A DNA stretch of 5,060 bases from an uncultured Woeseiaceae bacterium (GTDB lineage: Bacteria; Pseudomonadota; Gammaproteobacteria; Steroidobacterales; Woeseiaceae). The position numbers and the translations under genes are program-made. Where the stretch lies: the NCBI GenBank assembly GCA_945787435.1, contig CALZHX010000057.1, forward strand, positions 1 to 5,060, read 5' to 3'. Below are positions 1 through 4,791 of this stretch, in pieces (position 1 is the first letter of the stretch; each line of letters starts with the position of its first letter). The notes beneath the pieces are model-generated. The model worked only from the letters and a program-made list of their open reading frames with translations. It was not told the DNA's origin and did not search any database.

Positions 1-255
1 GTATGGGATGAATATGACCACCGGCCCCTCAAATGTTGCCCCGGTGTGGTGCCTGGCTTTTTCCGCGAAGCGACGCACGGGTCTATTATACTTGCGTTTA
101 GTCCCGGAAGAACCTGCACCGTTTCGCTCTTGCTACCAGCAGTGCAACAGGTCGGTACCTGGCCGACAGGAATTGAGGGACCAGCCAAATGTACTGATTT
201 GTATTGATACGATATGCTTGGCTGATCATTCCGGACCGGATTAATAGGATGCATC
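1..255. other. left-edge region without a supported gene
   Basis: No gene can be supported here. Two plus-strand frames (1-207 and 2-244) and one minus-strand frame (257 down to the edge) are open, but none gives a recognisable protein, and all are rich in Cys, Arg and Pro in the way of non-coding frames. The 1-207 frame could be the tail of a gene beginning outside the window; this cannot be decided here. The stretch carries a small hairpin, CAGGT-CGGT-ACCTG, at 148-161. A weak promoter-like pair for the gene at 256 is TGTACT at 190-195 and TATGCT at 213-218 with a 17-base spacer; matches are 3/6 and 4/6, so it is only a suggestion. Confidence 0.4.
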
Positions 256-861
256 ATGAAAACAACAACAATTTTGACAGCGGCAGCCATCGCTTTCTTG
301 TCTTCAATGCCAGTAGCAGCTGAACACCAGTACGTCGAATTTTCCAAGGCTGGCCATATGGTTATCGCTGGTCCATTTAACGCCGTGATACCGATACCGG
401 GGGATGCGCGAGTTGGCGAACCGGAGCACACAACGGAGAAGTTCCTGTCCGAAACGCTCAATGTATCGAAAGCCGGATATTTTGCTGACGATCAATTCGT
501 TATGGTTCAGGTCGAGACGACCAACGCACCGGCTGGAACGCTGACAAACGAGAATCTCCCGACCTATAAAATTGGCGACAGGGATTTTCGAGCTCGCACA
601 CTCTGTATTGACATTAGCCAGGAGGAATTGGATGCGGATGATGCTCCGCTACTCGAGTATGTTGAGGCCTACGATGTGCAGATAGTGCCGGCCGTAAGAG
701 CGGTGCAACTTTCCGTTACGACCGACGACGGAACTGGCGAAGGTAACATTGTCTACATGCGCAATGTTCCGGGAGGCTGTGACGCGATGACGCCTGAGTT
801 CGAGGCTGAGTTTGATGCCGCCTTCGGAAGATTTATCGAGTCAATTCAAGACAGGAACTAG
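256..861 (+). CDS. exported protein of unknown function
   Basis: The product is 201 residues and I do not recognise its family. Residues 1-22 form a Sec signal peptide: MKTTT, a hydrophobic core at about 6-17, and a Val-Ala-Ala cleavage site before Glu23. The mature protein of about 179 residues is predicted to be periplasmic. It is acidic, with Asp/Glu-rich stretches at 122-140 and 181-196, and has exactly two cysteines, Cys117 and Cys175, which could form a disulfide bond in the oxidising periplasm. No further membrane segment and no catalytic motif is visible. The ATG is supported by AGGA at 246-249 with a 6-base gap, and an in-frame TGA at 223-225 excludes a much longer form. It stands alone: 350 bases separate it from the next gene on the strand. 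The CDS call is firm from the signal peptide and ribosome site; the function is unknown. Confidence 0.85.
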   Translation: MKTTTILTAAAIAFLSSMPVAAEHQYVEFSKAGHMVIAGPFNAVIPIPGDARVGEPEHTTEKFLSETLNVSKAGYFADDQFVMVQVETTNAPAGTLTNENLPTYKIGDRDFRARTLCIDISQEELDADDAPLLEYVEAYDVQIVPAVRAVQLSVTTDDGTGEGNIVYMRNVPGGCDAMTPEFEAEFDAAFGRFIESIQDRN

Positions 862-876
862 TTCCCTCAAGCTTTT
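854..876 (+). terminator. weak candidate terminator after the exported-protein gene
   Basis: GGAACTAGTTCC (854-865) can fold as a 4-bp stem with a CTAG loop. It is followed 6 bases later by TTTTT (872-876). The stem is short and the spacing to the T run is longer than in good intrinsic terminators, so this is a low-confidence call. The palindrome includes the TAG stop at 859-861. Confidence 0.2.
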
Positions 877-1150
877 TGGAGCCCGAGCTCGGGTCACTAT
901 GGCAGGTCGACAATATCAATTCGTGCTATTGGTGAAAACGTTCGGGAAATTCTTCATGACCTAAGTGTTTATCAGTGGCTGCTAAGTCACAGCTTGCAGG
1001 ACCGATAGTTTCACGCGCAGATAAATACACTCGCAATCGGCACTGGGGTGACAATAAATCCAATTTCGTGGAGTTTGATGGGAGCCAGGGCGCCTGATGA
1101 ATGGCAAGTAGTTAACAAGATGAAGCGGCCATCGGAGTCTGACCCAGGTT

Positions 1151-1181
1151 TCGACAACGGCACACGAATCCGAGCTAAACT
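1151..1181 (+). promoter_or_regulatory. candidate promoter of the sulfurtransferase gene
   Basis: TCGACA at 1151-1156 matches the -35 consensus at five of six positions, and TAAACT at 1176-1181 matches the -10 consensus at four of six. The spacer is 19 bases, which is longer than the preferred 17. It would give a leader of about 20-25 bases that still contains the ribosome site at 1201-1205. This is inference from motif matching only. Confidence 0.2.
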
Positions 1182-1200
1182 GTAATCAGAACTCAACGCG

Positions 1201-1205
1201 AGGAG
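1201..1205 (+). promoter_or_regulatory. ribosome binding site deciding the GTG start at 1212
   Basis: AGGAG lies 6 bases before GTG at 1212. No ATG exists in frame between the upstream in-frame stop TAA (1176-1178) and this point, and the next internal ATG (codon 34) would remove the lipoprotein signal. GTG is therefore the start. Confidence 0.75.
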
Positions 1206-1211
1206 ACCCCG

Positions 1212-2180
1212 GTGTTAAATATCTATTCCTGCAAAAAGTTCCTGGCCCTGGTTTTGTTGCTGGGCTTCATCGCAGCCTGTTCGGATTCAGACGAACAGGC
1301 CGCCACAGAGATGGCGATGGACTCGCTGGTGAGCGCCGAGTGGCTCAACGAGCATCTCAATGATCCGGATCTGGTCGTCCTCGACTGTACCGTGCTCGTC
1401 CAGATGGGCGGAGAGGGCGGTTTCAGCATCGCAAGCGGCCGGGCGAGCTACGAGGACGGCCACATACCCACCGCGGGATTTGCCGATCTCATGGGGGACC
1501 TGTCAGACAGTGAAAGCCCGTATCAGTTCGCCGTGCCGTCACCGGAGGTGTTCGCGAACGCCATGAACGCACTCGGGGTCAACGATAACTCTCGGGTGGT
1601 GCTTTACGACGCCAGCGGTTCGGCATGGGCTGCGAGGGTCTGGTGGATGCTCCGCTGGATCGGCTTCGATCGCGCTGCGCTGCTCGACGGCGGACTCGCC
1701 GCATGGACCAGCGCGGGCTACCCGACGTCGACAGAGGCTGCGATCCGGCCTGCCGGGACCCTGACGGTTGCGCTGCGGCCGGAGCTGATCGTCGACAAGA
1801 ACGAGGTTCACGCCGCAATAGGCGACGATTCCGTCAACATTATTGATGCACTGTCCGAGCCGGTGTACCGAGGTGATGTAACCATGTACGCAAGACCCGG
1901 CCATATTGCCGGTGCCTCGAACATGCCAATGATGTCGCTGCTGGACGATACGGGCCATTTCCGACCCCGCAATGAACTGGACGAAGTGCTGCTAGGAGAC
2001 CGCGATACTCGTTCAATAACCTATTGTGGTGGCGGCATCGCCGCATCAGCCAACGCCTTTGTCATGACCCGGGAAGGTTTTACAGACGTTGCCGTCTACA
2101 CGGCCTCGCTGCAGGAATGGGCCAGTGACGAATCGCTGCCGATGGAGGTCGCGCCGGATCCGGACGCAGAACACGAATAG
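1212..2180 (+). CDS. lipid-anchored thiosulfate/3-mercaptopyruvate-type sulfurtransferase
   Basis: The protein is a tandem rhodanese of 322 residues that should move sulfane sulfur from a donor (thiosulfate or 3-mercaptopyruvate in the family) to a thiophilic acceptor through a cysteine persulfide. Residues 1-22 are a lipoprotein signal ending in the lipobox Ile20-Ala-Ala-Cys23. Ser24 at +2 does not match the inner-membrane retention signal, so outer-membrane attachment facing the periplasm is expected. Domain 1 (about 38-172) has GHIPTAGFADL, RVWWMLR and LLDGGLAAW but Asp133 where a catalytic Cys would sit, as is normal for the inactive half. Domain 2 (about 190-312) has RPGHIAGASNMP and active-site loop Cys272-GGGIAAS. 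This loop has no charged residue, unlike the CRxGxR loop of single-domain rhodaneses, and the usual DxRS motif reads DALS at 212-215. The family is secure; the true substrate is not readable. An envelope location is less common than a cytoplasmic one. The DUF1304 gene follows after 63 bases on the same strand and may be co-transcribed. Confidence 0.93.
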   Translation: MLNIYSCKKFLALVLLLGFIAACSDSDEQAATEMAMDSLVSAEWLNEHLNDPDLVVLDCTVLVQMGGEGGFSIASGRASYEDGHIPTAGFADLMGDLSDSESPYQFAVPSPEVFANAMNALGVNDNSRVVLYDASGSAWAARVWWMLRWIGFDRAALLDGGLAAWTSAGYPTSTEAAIRPAGTLTVALRPELIVDKNEVHAAIGDDSVNIIDALSEPVYRGDVTMYARPGHIAGASNMPMMSLLDDTGHFRPRNELDEVLLGDRDTRSITYCGGGIAASANAFVMTREGFTDVAVYTASLQEWASDESLPMEVAPDPDAEHE

Positions 2181-2204
2181 GGATTGGTTGCGAAGACCGT
2201 TCAA

Positions 2205-2224
2205 GCCAGTTGAGTTAAACTGGC
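2205..2224 (+). terminator. hairpin between the sulfurtransferase and DUF1304 genes
   Basis: GCCAGTT (2205-2211) and AACTGGC (2218-2224) form a perfect 7-bp stem with a 6-base loop, 24 bases after the sulfurtransferase stop. No T run follows on either strand, so it is not a classic intrinsic terminator. It could be an attenuating or mRNA-stabilising hairpin, or an operator for the downstream gene. The stem is clear by eye; its role is inference. Confidence 0.35.
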
Positions 2225-2243
2225 AGCCCGAGATTGAAAATCG

Positions 2244-2651
2244 ATGGTGCTCGTTGTGGCGGCCCCTATGAAACCTGCCTCCGGTCCGATGGCCAAAATT
2301 GCGCCCGTTCTGGTCGCAATTGTTGCTATTGAGCACCTTTACATTCTGGTCCTGGAAATGTTTCTCTGGACCAAACCAGCGGGAATTCGCGCGTTCGGAC
2401 TTACTCCGGAGTTCGCCGAGCAGACGGCAGTGCTGGCTGCCAATCAGGGGCTCTACAACGGTTTTCTTGCCGCCGGCTTGATCTGGGGACTGATACTCAA
2501 AGACGACGGGGTTTCCGTTCGAGTCTTCTTTCTGAGCTGCGTAGTTGTCGCCGGTATCTTCGGTGCATTAACCGCGAAGCCGTCGATTTTATTTGTCCAA
2601 GCGGTTCCGGCTCTGATAGCGCTTGTCGTGACGTTACTTGCACGCCGCTAG
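2244..2651 (+). CDS. DUF1304 family integral membrane protein
   Basis: This is a small inner-membrane protein of the DUF1304 family; its biochemical role is unknown. Family hallmarks are the first-helix motif EHLYILVLE (30-38), FGLTPEF (51-57), ANQGLYNGFLA (66-76) and a VQAVPALIAL segment near the C-terminus. Four membrane helices are predicted at about 19-42, 69-85, 92-110 and 115-133, with the conserved FGLTPEF/ANQG stretch lying between helices 1 and 2. The start is uncertain. The reading from ATG 2244 gives 135 residues. ATG 2268 (codon 9) follows GTGGCGG, a weak ribosome site. ATG 2289 (codon 16) gives a 120-residue protein beginning MAKIAP, which best matches the usual family length. 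The coordinates given are the longest form. It lies 63 bases after the sulfurtransferase gene and ends 18 bases before the convergent fusion gene. A role beside the sulfurtransferase is possible only from position. Confidence 0.88.
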   Translation: MVLVVAAPMKPASGPMAKIAPVLVAIVAIEHLYILVLEMFLWTKPAGIRAFGLTPEFAEQTAVLAANQGLYNGFLAAGLIWGLILKDDGVSVRVFFLSCVVVAGIFGALTAKPSILFVQAVPALIALVVTLLARR

Positions 2652-2653
2652 TC

Positions 2654-2678
2654 GATCTCGCGGCTGGTCTTAGAGATC
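2654..2678. terminator. possible bidirectional hairpin between convergent genes
   Basis: GATCTC (2654-2659) and GAGATC (2673-2678) are inverted with a 13-base loop. They span the 18-base gap between the convergent stops at 2651 and 2672 and run into the end of the minus-strand gene. The 6-bp stem, large loop and lack of T runs make it a weak candidate, but no other terminator is visible in this tight convergent junction. Confidence 0.25.
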
Positions 2679-3713
2679 ACTGTGATTGAGTCCGCCTTTT
2701 AACACGGCGGTCTCAAAACCTCGTTGATTCAATATGAAGGCTGCCGCCGAACTGCGGCGTCCGGTATCACAGTAAACGACGTACGGTGTTTTACGATCCA
2801 GGTCATCGAGTTTGTGGCGAAGTAGGTACAACGGCAGATTCATGGCATTTTCCTTGCTGAATGCATTGAATTCGCTCGGGACCCTGACATCGAGCCACTG
2901 GCCGCCGTGCGCCACGGCTTCATCGGCATCCTCATGTTCCAATGACATGATCATTGGCTCATTAAGAAGGGACTGAAAATCGTCCCGATCCAATTGCATC
3001 AAGGTACCGTCAGTTAGCATTGTGACCGTCGCGTTACGAGCCTCATCGGAAATCAATGCCTCCTCGCCGAACGTTGCACCCGCGCCCAGGTCGGCAAGAT
3101 CGATATTTTCGTTTTTCCCCGGTGTCTCGCGAGTCACCATGCAGCGACCCTTTGTGATGATATAGAAGTGGTCGCCTTTGCTGCCTTGGCGGATAACGAC
3201 GTGTCCTTCCTTGAAGTCCTTTCTCTTCAGGCGCATGAAGATCATCTGGATATTCTGCGGTGGAATCAGTTGAAAGGTCTTGGTGCGAAGGAGGTCGCTC
3301 ATCCAGTCGCCTTCGTCTTCATCGGGCTCAGTATTGAAGTCGCCGACCTCATACATGCCCGTGTGGTCCAACGTTAGCGTCACATCCAGGAGTTCGCTGT
3401 CGACACTAAAGTATTCAACATCGTCGACGGCAACGGCAGACAGCTCGCGAGGTAGTGTTGAAGCAATAGGGTTACGCGCCTCATCGGTACCACCTACGAC
3501 AGTACCCAGCTCTTGATCGCCATCTCGCAACGAGAGCGTGCCGGAGAGAAGATATATTGAGCGTTTCTCCGAGTCGCCTTTTTCGAACAGTATCTGCCCT
3601 TGTGTCGCTTGCAGGATTTCAATGCTGTGCAGAAGCCCGGTGAGGTTGGCGGATTCCAGCGTGTCGAACGGCGAGAAATCGCAAAGTTTTGCGGCGTCCA
3701 AACTCTTAGTCAT
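2670..3713 (-). CDS. tandem cyclic-nucleotide-binding domain / rhodanese fusion protein
   Basis: This 347-residue protein joins two cNMP-binding domains to a C-terminal rhodanese domain and lacks a signal peptide or membrane helix, so it should act in the cytoplasm. Domain 1 (about 21-110) is degenerate: it has no FGE motif, only EARNPIA at 78-84. Domain 2 (about 140-250) has an intact phosphate-binding cassette, FGEEALI (215-221) then RNATV (226-230). Glu217 and Arg226 are nine residues apart as in protein kinase A regulatory subunits, so binding of cAMP or cGMP is likely. An acidic linker (129-136) separates the two. The rhodanese part (about 255-347) has LDVR (274-277) and active-site loop Cys315-DTGRRS, typical of active single-domain enzymes, then VLKGGL. 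The natural reading is a persulfide-transfer or sensing domain controlled by nucleotide, without a DNA-binding domain. Transcription is opposite to the sulfurtransferase and DUF1304 genes. AGGAG (3726-3730) lies 12 bases before the ATG, a long gap. Confidence 0.92.
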   Translation of the reverse strand: MTKSLDAAKLCDFSPFDTLESANLTGLLHSIEILQATQGQILFEKGDSEKRSIYLLSGTLSLRDGDQELGTVVGGTDEARNPIASTLPRELSAVAVDDVEYFSVDSELLDVTLTLDHTGMYEVGDFNTEPDEDEGDWMSDLLRTKTFQLIPPQNIQMIFMRLKRKDFKEGHVVIRQGSKGDHFYIITKGRCMVTRETPGKNENIDLADLGAGATFGEEALISDEARNATVTMLTDGTLMQLDRDDFQSLLNEPMIMSLEHEDADEAVAHGGQWLDVRVPSEFNAFSKENAMNLPLYLLRHKLDDLDRKTPYVVYCDTGRRSSAAAFILNQRGFETAVLKGGLNHSDL

Positions 3714-3725
3714 TGGACTTGTAGA

Positions 3726-3730
3726 CTCCT
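3726..3730 (-). promoter_or_regulatory. widely spaced ribosome binding site of the fusion gene
   Basis: The minus strand reads AGGAG here, with 12 bases before the ATG whose first base is 3713. That is longer than the usual 5-9. No alternative start codon lies in frame closer to it, so the ATG stands but translation may be modest. Confidence 0.5.
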
Positions 3731-3762
3731 GGCGCAGGCGATATCAGGTCGCGAGATGAGGC

Positions 3763-3771
3763 AGATTAGCA
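3763..3771 (-). promoter_or_regulatory. candidate extended -10 element of the fusion gene
   Basis: Read on the minus strand this is TGCTAATCT. It has a TGn extension and a hexamer TAATCT that keeps the three most conserved -10 bases (T1, A2, T6). Transcription would begin near 3756-3757, leaving a leader of about 43 bases that includes the ribosome site at 3726-3730. No good -35 box is present at the proper distance (minus strand CAAAGT at 3791-3786). This fits an activator-dependent or extended -10 promoter, but it is inferred by eye. Confidence 0.25.
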
Positions 3772-3789
3772 CCCTGTTTTGCACCACTT

Positions 3790-3805
3790 TGAGACGTATT
3801 TCTCA
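3790..3805. promoter_or_regulatory. TGAGA-N6-TCTCA inverted repeat, possible CRP/FNR-family site
   Basis: TGAGA (3790-3794) and TCTCA (3801-3805) are perfect inverted half-sites separated by 6 bases. This is the spacing of the CRP consensus TGTGA-N6-TCACA, with one substitution in each half. Its centre lies 84 bases before the fusion-gene ATG and about 41 bases before the start site predicted from the extended -10 at 3763-3771, the class II activator position. Binding by a CRP-family regulator is inference. Confidence 0.35.
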
Positions 3806-3900
3806 GAACATCAGACGGGCAGATGGATGCACGGCTGCATGGCTATATATGGGTCTGTGATACCTGAATCGGTCTGTGCGATCGCCGACATGTGAGTCAT

Positions 3901-4032
3901 ATGTCTGCATCACCAAACGACTCTCATCCGTCCGCCCCGCGCGCGGCATGGATCGGTGTATGGCTGGCGGCCCTGGTCGGCGTCAATGCATCGACATGGT
4001 CGGCTAGTCCAGGTCGGCTCCGAGCCCTTTGA
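3901..4032 (+). pseudogene. short membrane-like ORF, possible truncated gene remnant
   Basis: ATG at 3901 opens a 43-codon frame ending with TGA at 4030-4032. It starts MSASPNDSHPSAPRAAW, a polar Pro/Ser-rich head, followed by a helix-like segment of about 20 residues (IGVWLAALVGVNA and on) and a short Arg-containing tail. It looks like the beginning of a longer membrane protein cut off after the first helix. Its local G+C is clearly higher than that of the next gene. Its last 29 bases overlap the 3' end of the convergent gene at 4004-4492. The ribosome site is poor (GTGAG at 3892-3896). It may equally be a real small membrane protein or a chance frame; I favour a remnant, weakly. Confidence 0.25.
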
Positions 4033-4492
4033 GTTGATCGATGATATCTTCAGTTTCAGACGCGACTCCGCCAGTGGGCTTTTCGCTTGTCGTGACTAAA
4101 TAGAACGCCTGATGGCCTGTTCCCTTTACACTAATAGGAGCGCCATAGGCCCTAAAAAAGACACCGGATCTTTCGCTGTTGCCAGCCACCTCTAAGGGCT
4201 CATCGCCAACCGGCGTCAAATTGTATTGGGAGAAAAGCGGGCTCAGGCGGTCGCGCCACACACTCCTGTCTTGCATTTCTTCACTTAGCTCTACAATTTG
4301 AATACTGCTTGTCGCAGTATTGAATGATTCGCCATTCGGCGTGTAGAAGTGGTTCGTTACGTTGCCCCCGCGTACTTTTGATACGTGACTGTAGGTTTGA
4401 CCGTTAAAATGTAGATCCTTATCGAAAGTATCTTGAAAAAATACAAAATAGGCGGCAACCGCTACTATGGCTAACACGATAAATTTCTTCAT
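4004..4492 (-). CDS. small membrane-anchored protein of unknown function
   Basis: The product is 162 residues of no family I recognise. It begins MKKF, followed by one hydrophobic segment at about 4-20 without a clear signal-peptidase site, so it is either an N-terminal membrane anchor with the rest in the periplasm or an uncleaved signal. The soluble part has no cysteine. It contains an HFYTPNGESF stretch (48-57), then a Trp/Arg segment (SVWRDRLSPLF, 77-87), a VFFRAYGAPI segment (111-120) and an amphipathic C-terminal helix ending in LGADLD. The alternation of polar and hydrophobic residues suggests a small alpha/beta domain. The ATG is well supported by AGGA (minus strand, 4503-4500) with a 7-base gap. 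G+C is lower than in the two rhodanese genes. No neighbour shares its direction closely enough to make an operon. Confidence 0.8.
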   Translation of the reverse strand: MKKFIVLAIVAVAAYFVFFQDTFDKDLHFNGQTYSHVSKVRGGNVTNHFYTPNGESFNTATSSIQIVELSEEMQDRSVWRDRLSPLFSQYNLTPVGDEPLEVAGNSERSGVFFRAYGAPISVKGTGHQAFYLVTTSEKPTGGVASETEDIIDQLKGLGADLD

Positions 4493-4791
4493 TATCGATT
4501 CCTATTGAGATAGTCGAACTATCAACGCTTATCAAAGTTCCTGATGTCGCCTGCGACTTGAAGCGCCTCTAGTGTTTTGGAGGGCACCGGCTACTGCCCA
4601 ACTATTCGGCATTCCGTAGGATATCCTAAATAGAGTAGGGCGAGCGGCCGTTCGGACCCTTGTTTCTCGTCTTCGAGAACTGGAGGGGGCGGCTACGCAA
4701 GTCGTTGATTGGCAGCATTCCTGAACTGGACGTTGCCGCGGCCAGGTACTACGCTTGGGTGAGATAACAAAAATAAGAGGGGTGGTAAGTC
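4493..4791. other. divergent intergenic region with several palindromes
   Basis: No gene can be supported. Apart from the repeat at 4509-4523, there are GTCGC-CT-GCGAC at 4546-4557, the perfect palindrome TAGGATATCCTA at 4617-4628, and a 6-bp hairpin TTCTCG-TCTT-CGAGAA at 4664-4679 without a T run. GGAGGGGG at 4682-4689 (approximate right edge) looks like a ribosome site but no start codon of the usual kind follows at a useful distance. No convincing -35/-10 pair was found for the gene at 4792. Confidence 0.45.
4509..4523. promoter_or_regulatory. GATAGT-CGA-ACTATC inverted repeat before the 4492 gene
   Basis: This is a perfect 6-bp inverted repeat around a 3-base centre, directly upstream of the ribosome site (4500-4503) of the minus-strand gene. 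It could be an operator or a small 5'-leader hairpin that limits ribosome access. A TTGATA/TATCTC pair (4535-4530 and 4512-4507, spacer 17) overlaps it. That promoter would start transcription at the ribosome site itself, so it is doubtful. Confidence 0.35.

Larger units (their letters stand above)
862..1211. other. 350-base intergenic gap with two short palindromes
   Basis: I find no gene here. A 61-codon minus-strand frame (1011-1196) has no ribosome site or recognisable features, and a 21-codon plus-strand frame (899-964) has no ribosome site. Two perfect 12-base palindromes lie at the left end: GGAACTAGTTCC at 854-865, which spans the stop codon of the upstream gene, and CCCGAGCTCGGG at 882-893. 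A T5 run at 872-876 lies between them, so the first could be a poor terminator with a 4-bp stem. The right end probably holds the promoter of the sulfurtransferase gene. The gap is longer than usual for two co-directional genes and could hide a degraded gene or a small RNA, but nothing in it shows either. Confidence 0.5.
3714..4003. other. repeat-rich intergenic region upstream of the fusion gene
   Basis: Besides the two elements listed separately, this region has an inverted repeat ATGCA-CGGC-TGCAT (3827-3840) and TATATAT at 3844-3850. It also has a direct repeat of GGTCTGTG at 3852-3859 and 3871-3878, 19 bases apart, and inverted GACAT/ATGTC at 3887-3905. A short membrane-like ORF begins at 3901. 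G+C rises to about two thirds in 3921-4000 and falls again inside the following minus-strand gene. Together this looks like a regulatory region joined to a remnant of another gene. Confidence 0.4.

Noticed and set aside
8..244. 78-codon plus-strand ORF ending 11 bases before the exported-protein gene
   Set aside because: It has no ribosome site, no recognisable domain and a Cys/Arg/Pro-rich composition. Two other frames over the same bases are open as well, so openness alone is not evidence.
1..257. Minus-strand frame open from ATG at 257 to the left edge
   Set aside because: The protein is low in hydrophobic core residues and shows no family features. Its start codon overlaps the well-supported start of the plus-strand gene at 256.
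899..964. 21-codon plus-strand ORF beginning MAGRQYQF
   Set aside because: It lacks a ribosome site and is too short to support by content.
1011..1196. 61-codon minus-strand ORF in the intergenic gap
   Set aside because: No ribosome site or domain was seen, and it runs antisense through the probable promoter of the sulfurtransferase gene.
1539..1958. 139-codon minus-strand ORF inside the sulfurtransferase gene
   Set aside because: It is a shadow of the plus-strand coding frame, rich in Arg, His and Pro. The plus-strand frame has clear rhodanese motifs throughout.
2046..2336. 96-codon minus-strand ORF across the sulfurtransferase/DUF1304 junction
   Set aside because: It overlaps two supported genes, and its composition (Arg, His, Asn, Gly) is that of an antisense shadow.
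4507..4535. TTGATA/TATCTC promoter for the 4492 gene
   Set aside because: Transcription would start around 4500, within the ribosome site itself, so the message would lack a working leader.
4664..4679. TTCTCG-TCTT-CGAGAA hairpin as an intrinsic terminator
   Set aside because: No T run follows on either strand, and it lies between divergent genes where no transcript needs to end.
4641..4680. tRNA-like stretch with GTTCGGACCC
   Set aside because: It resembles a T-arm only loosely; no acceptor stem, D-arm or anticodon arm can be drawn around it.
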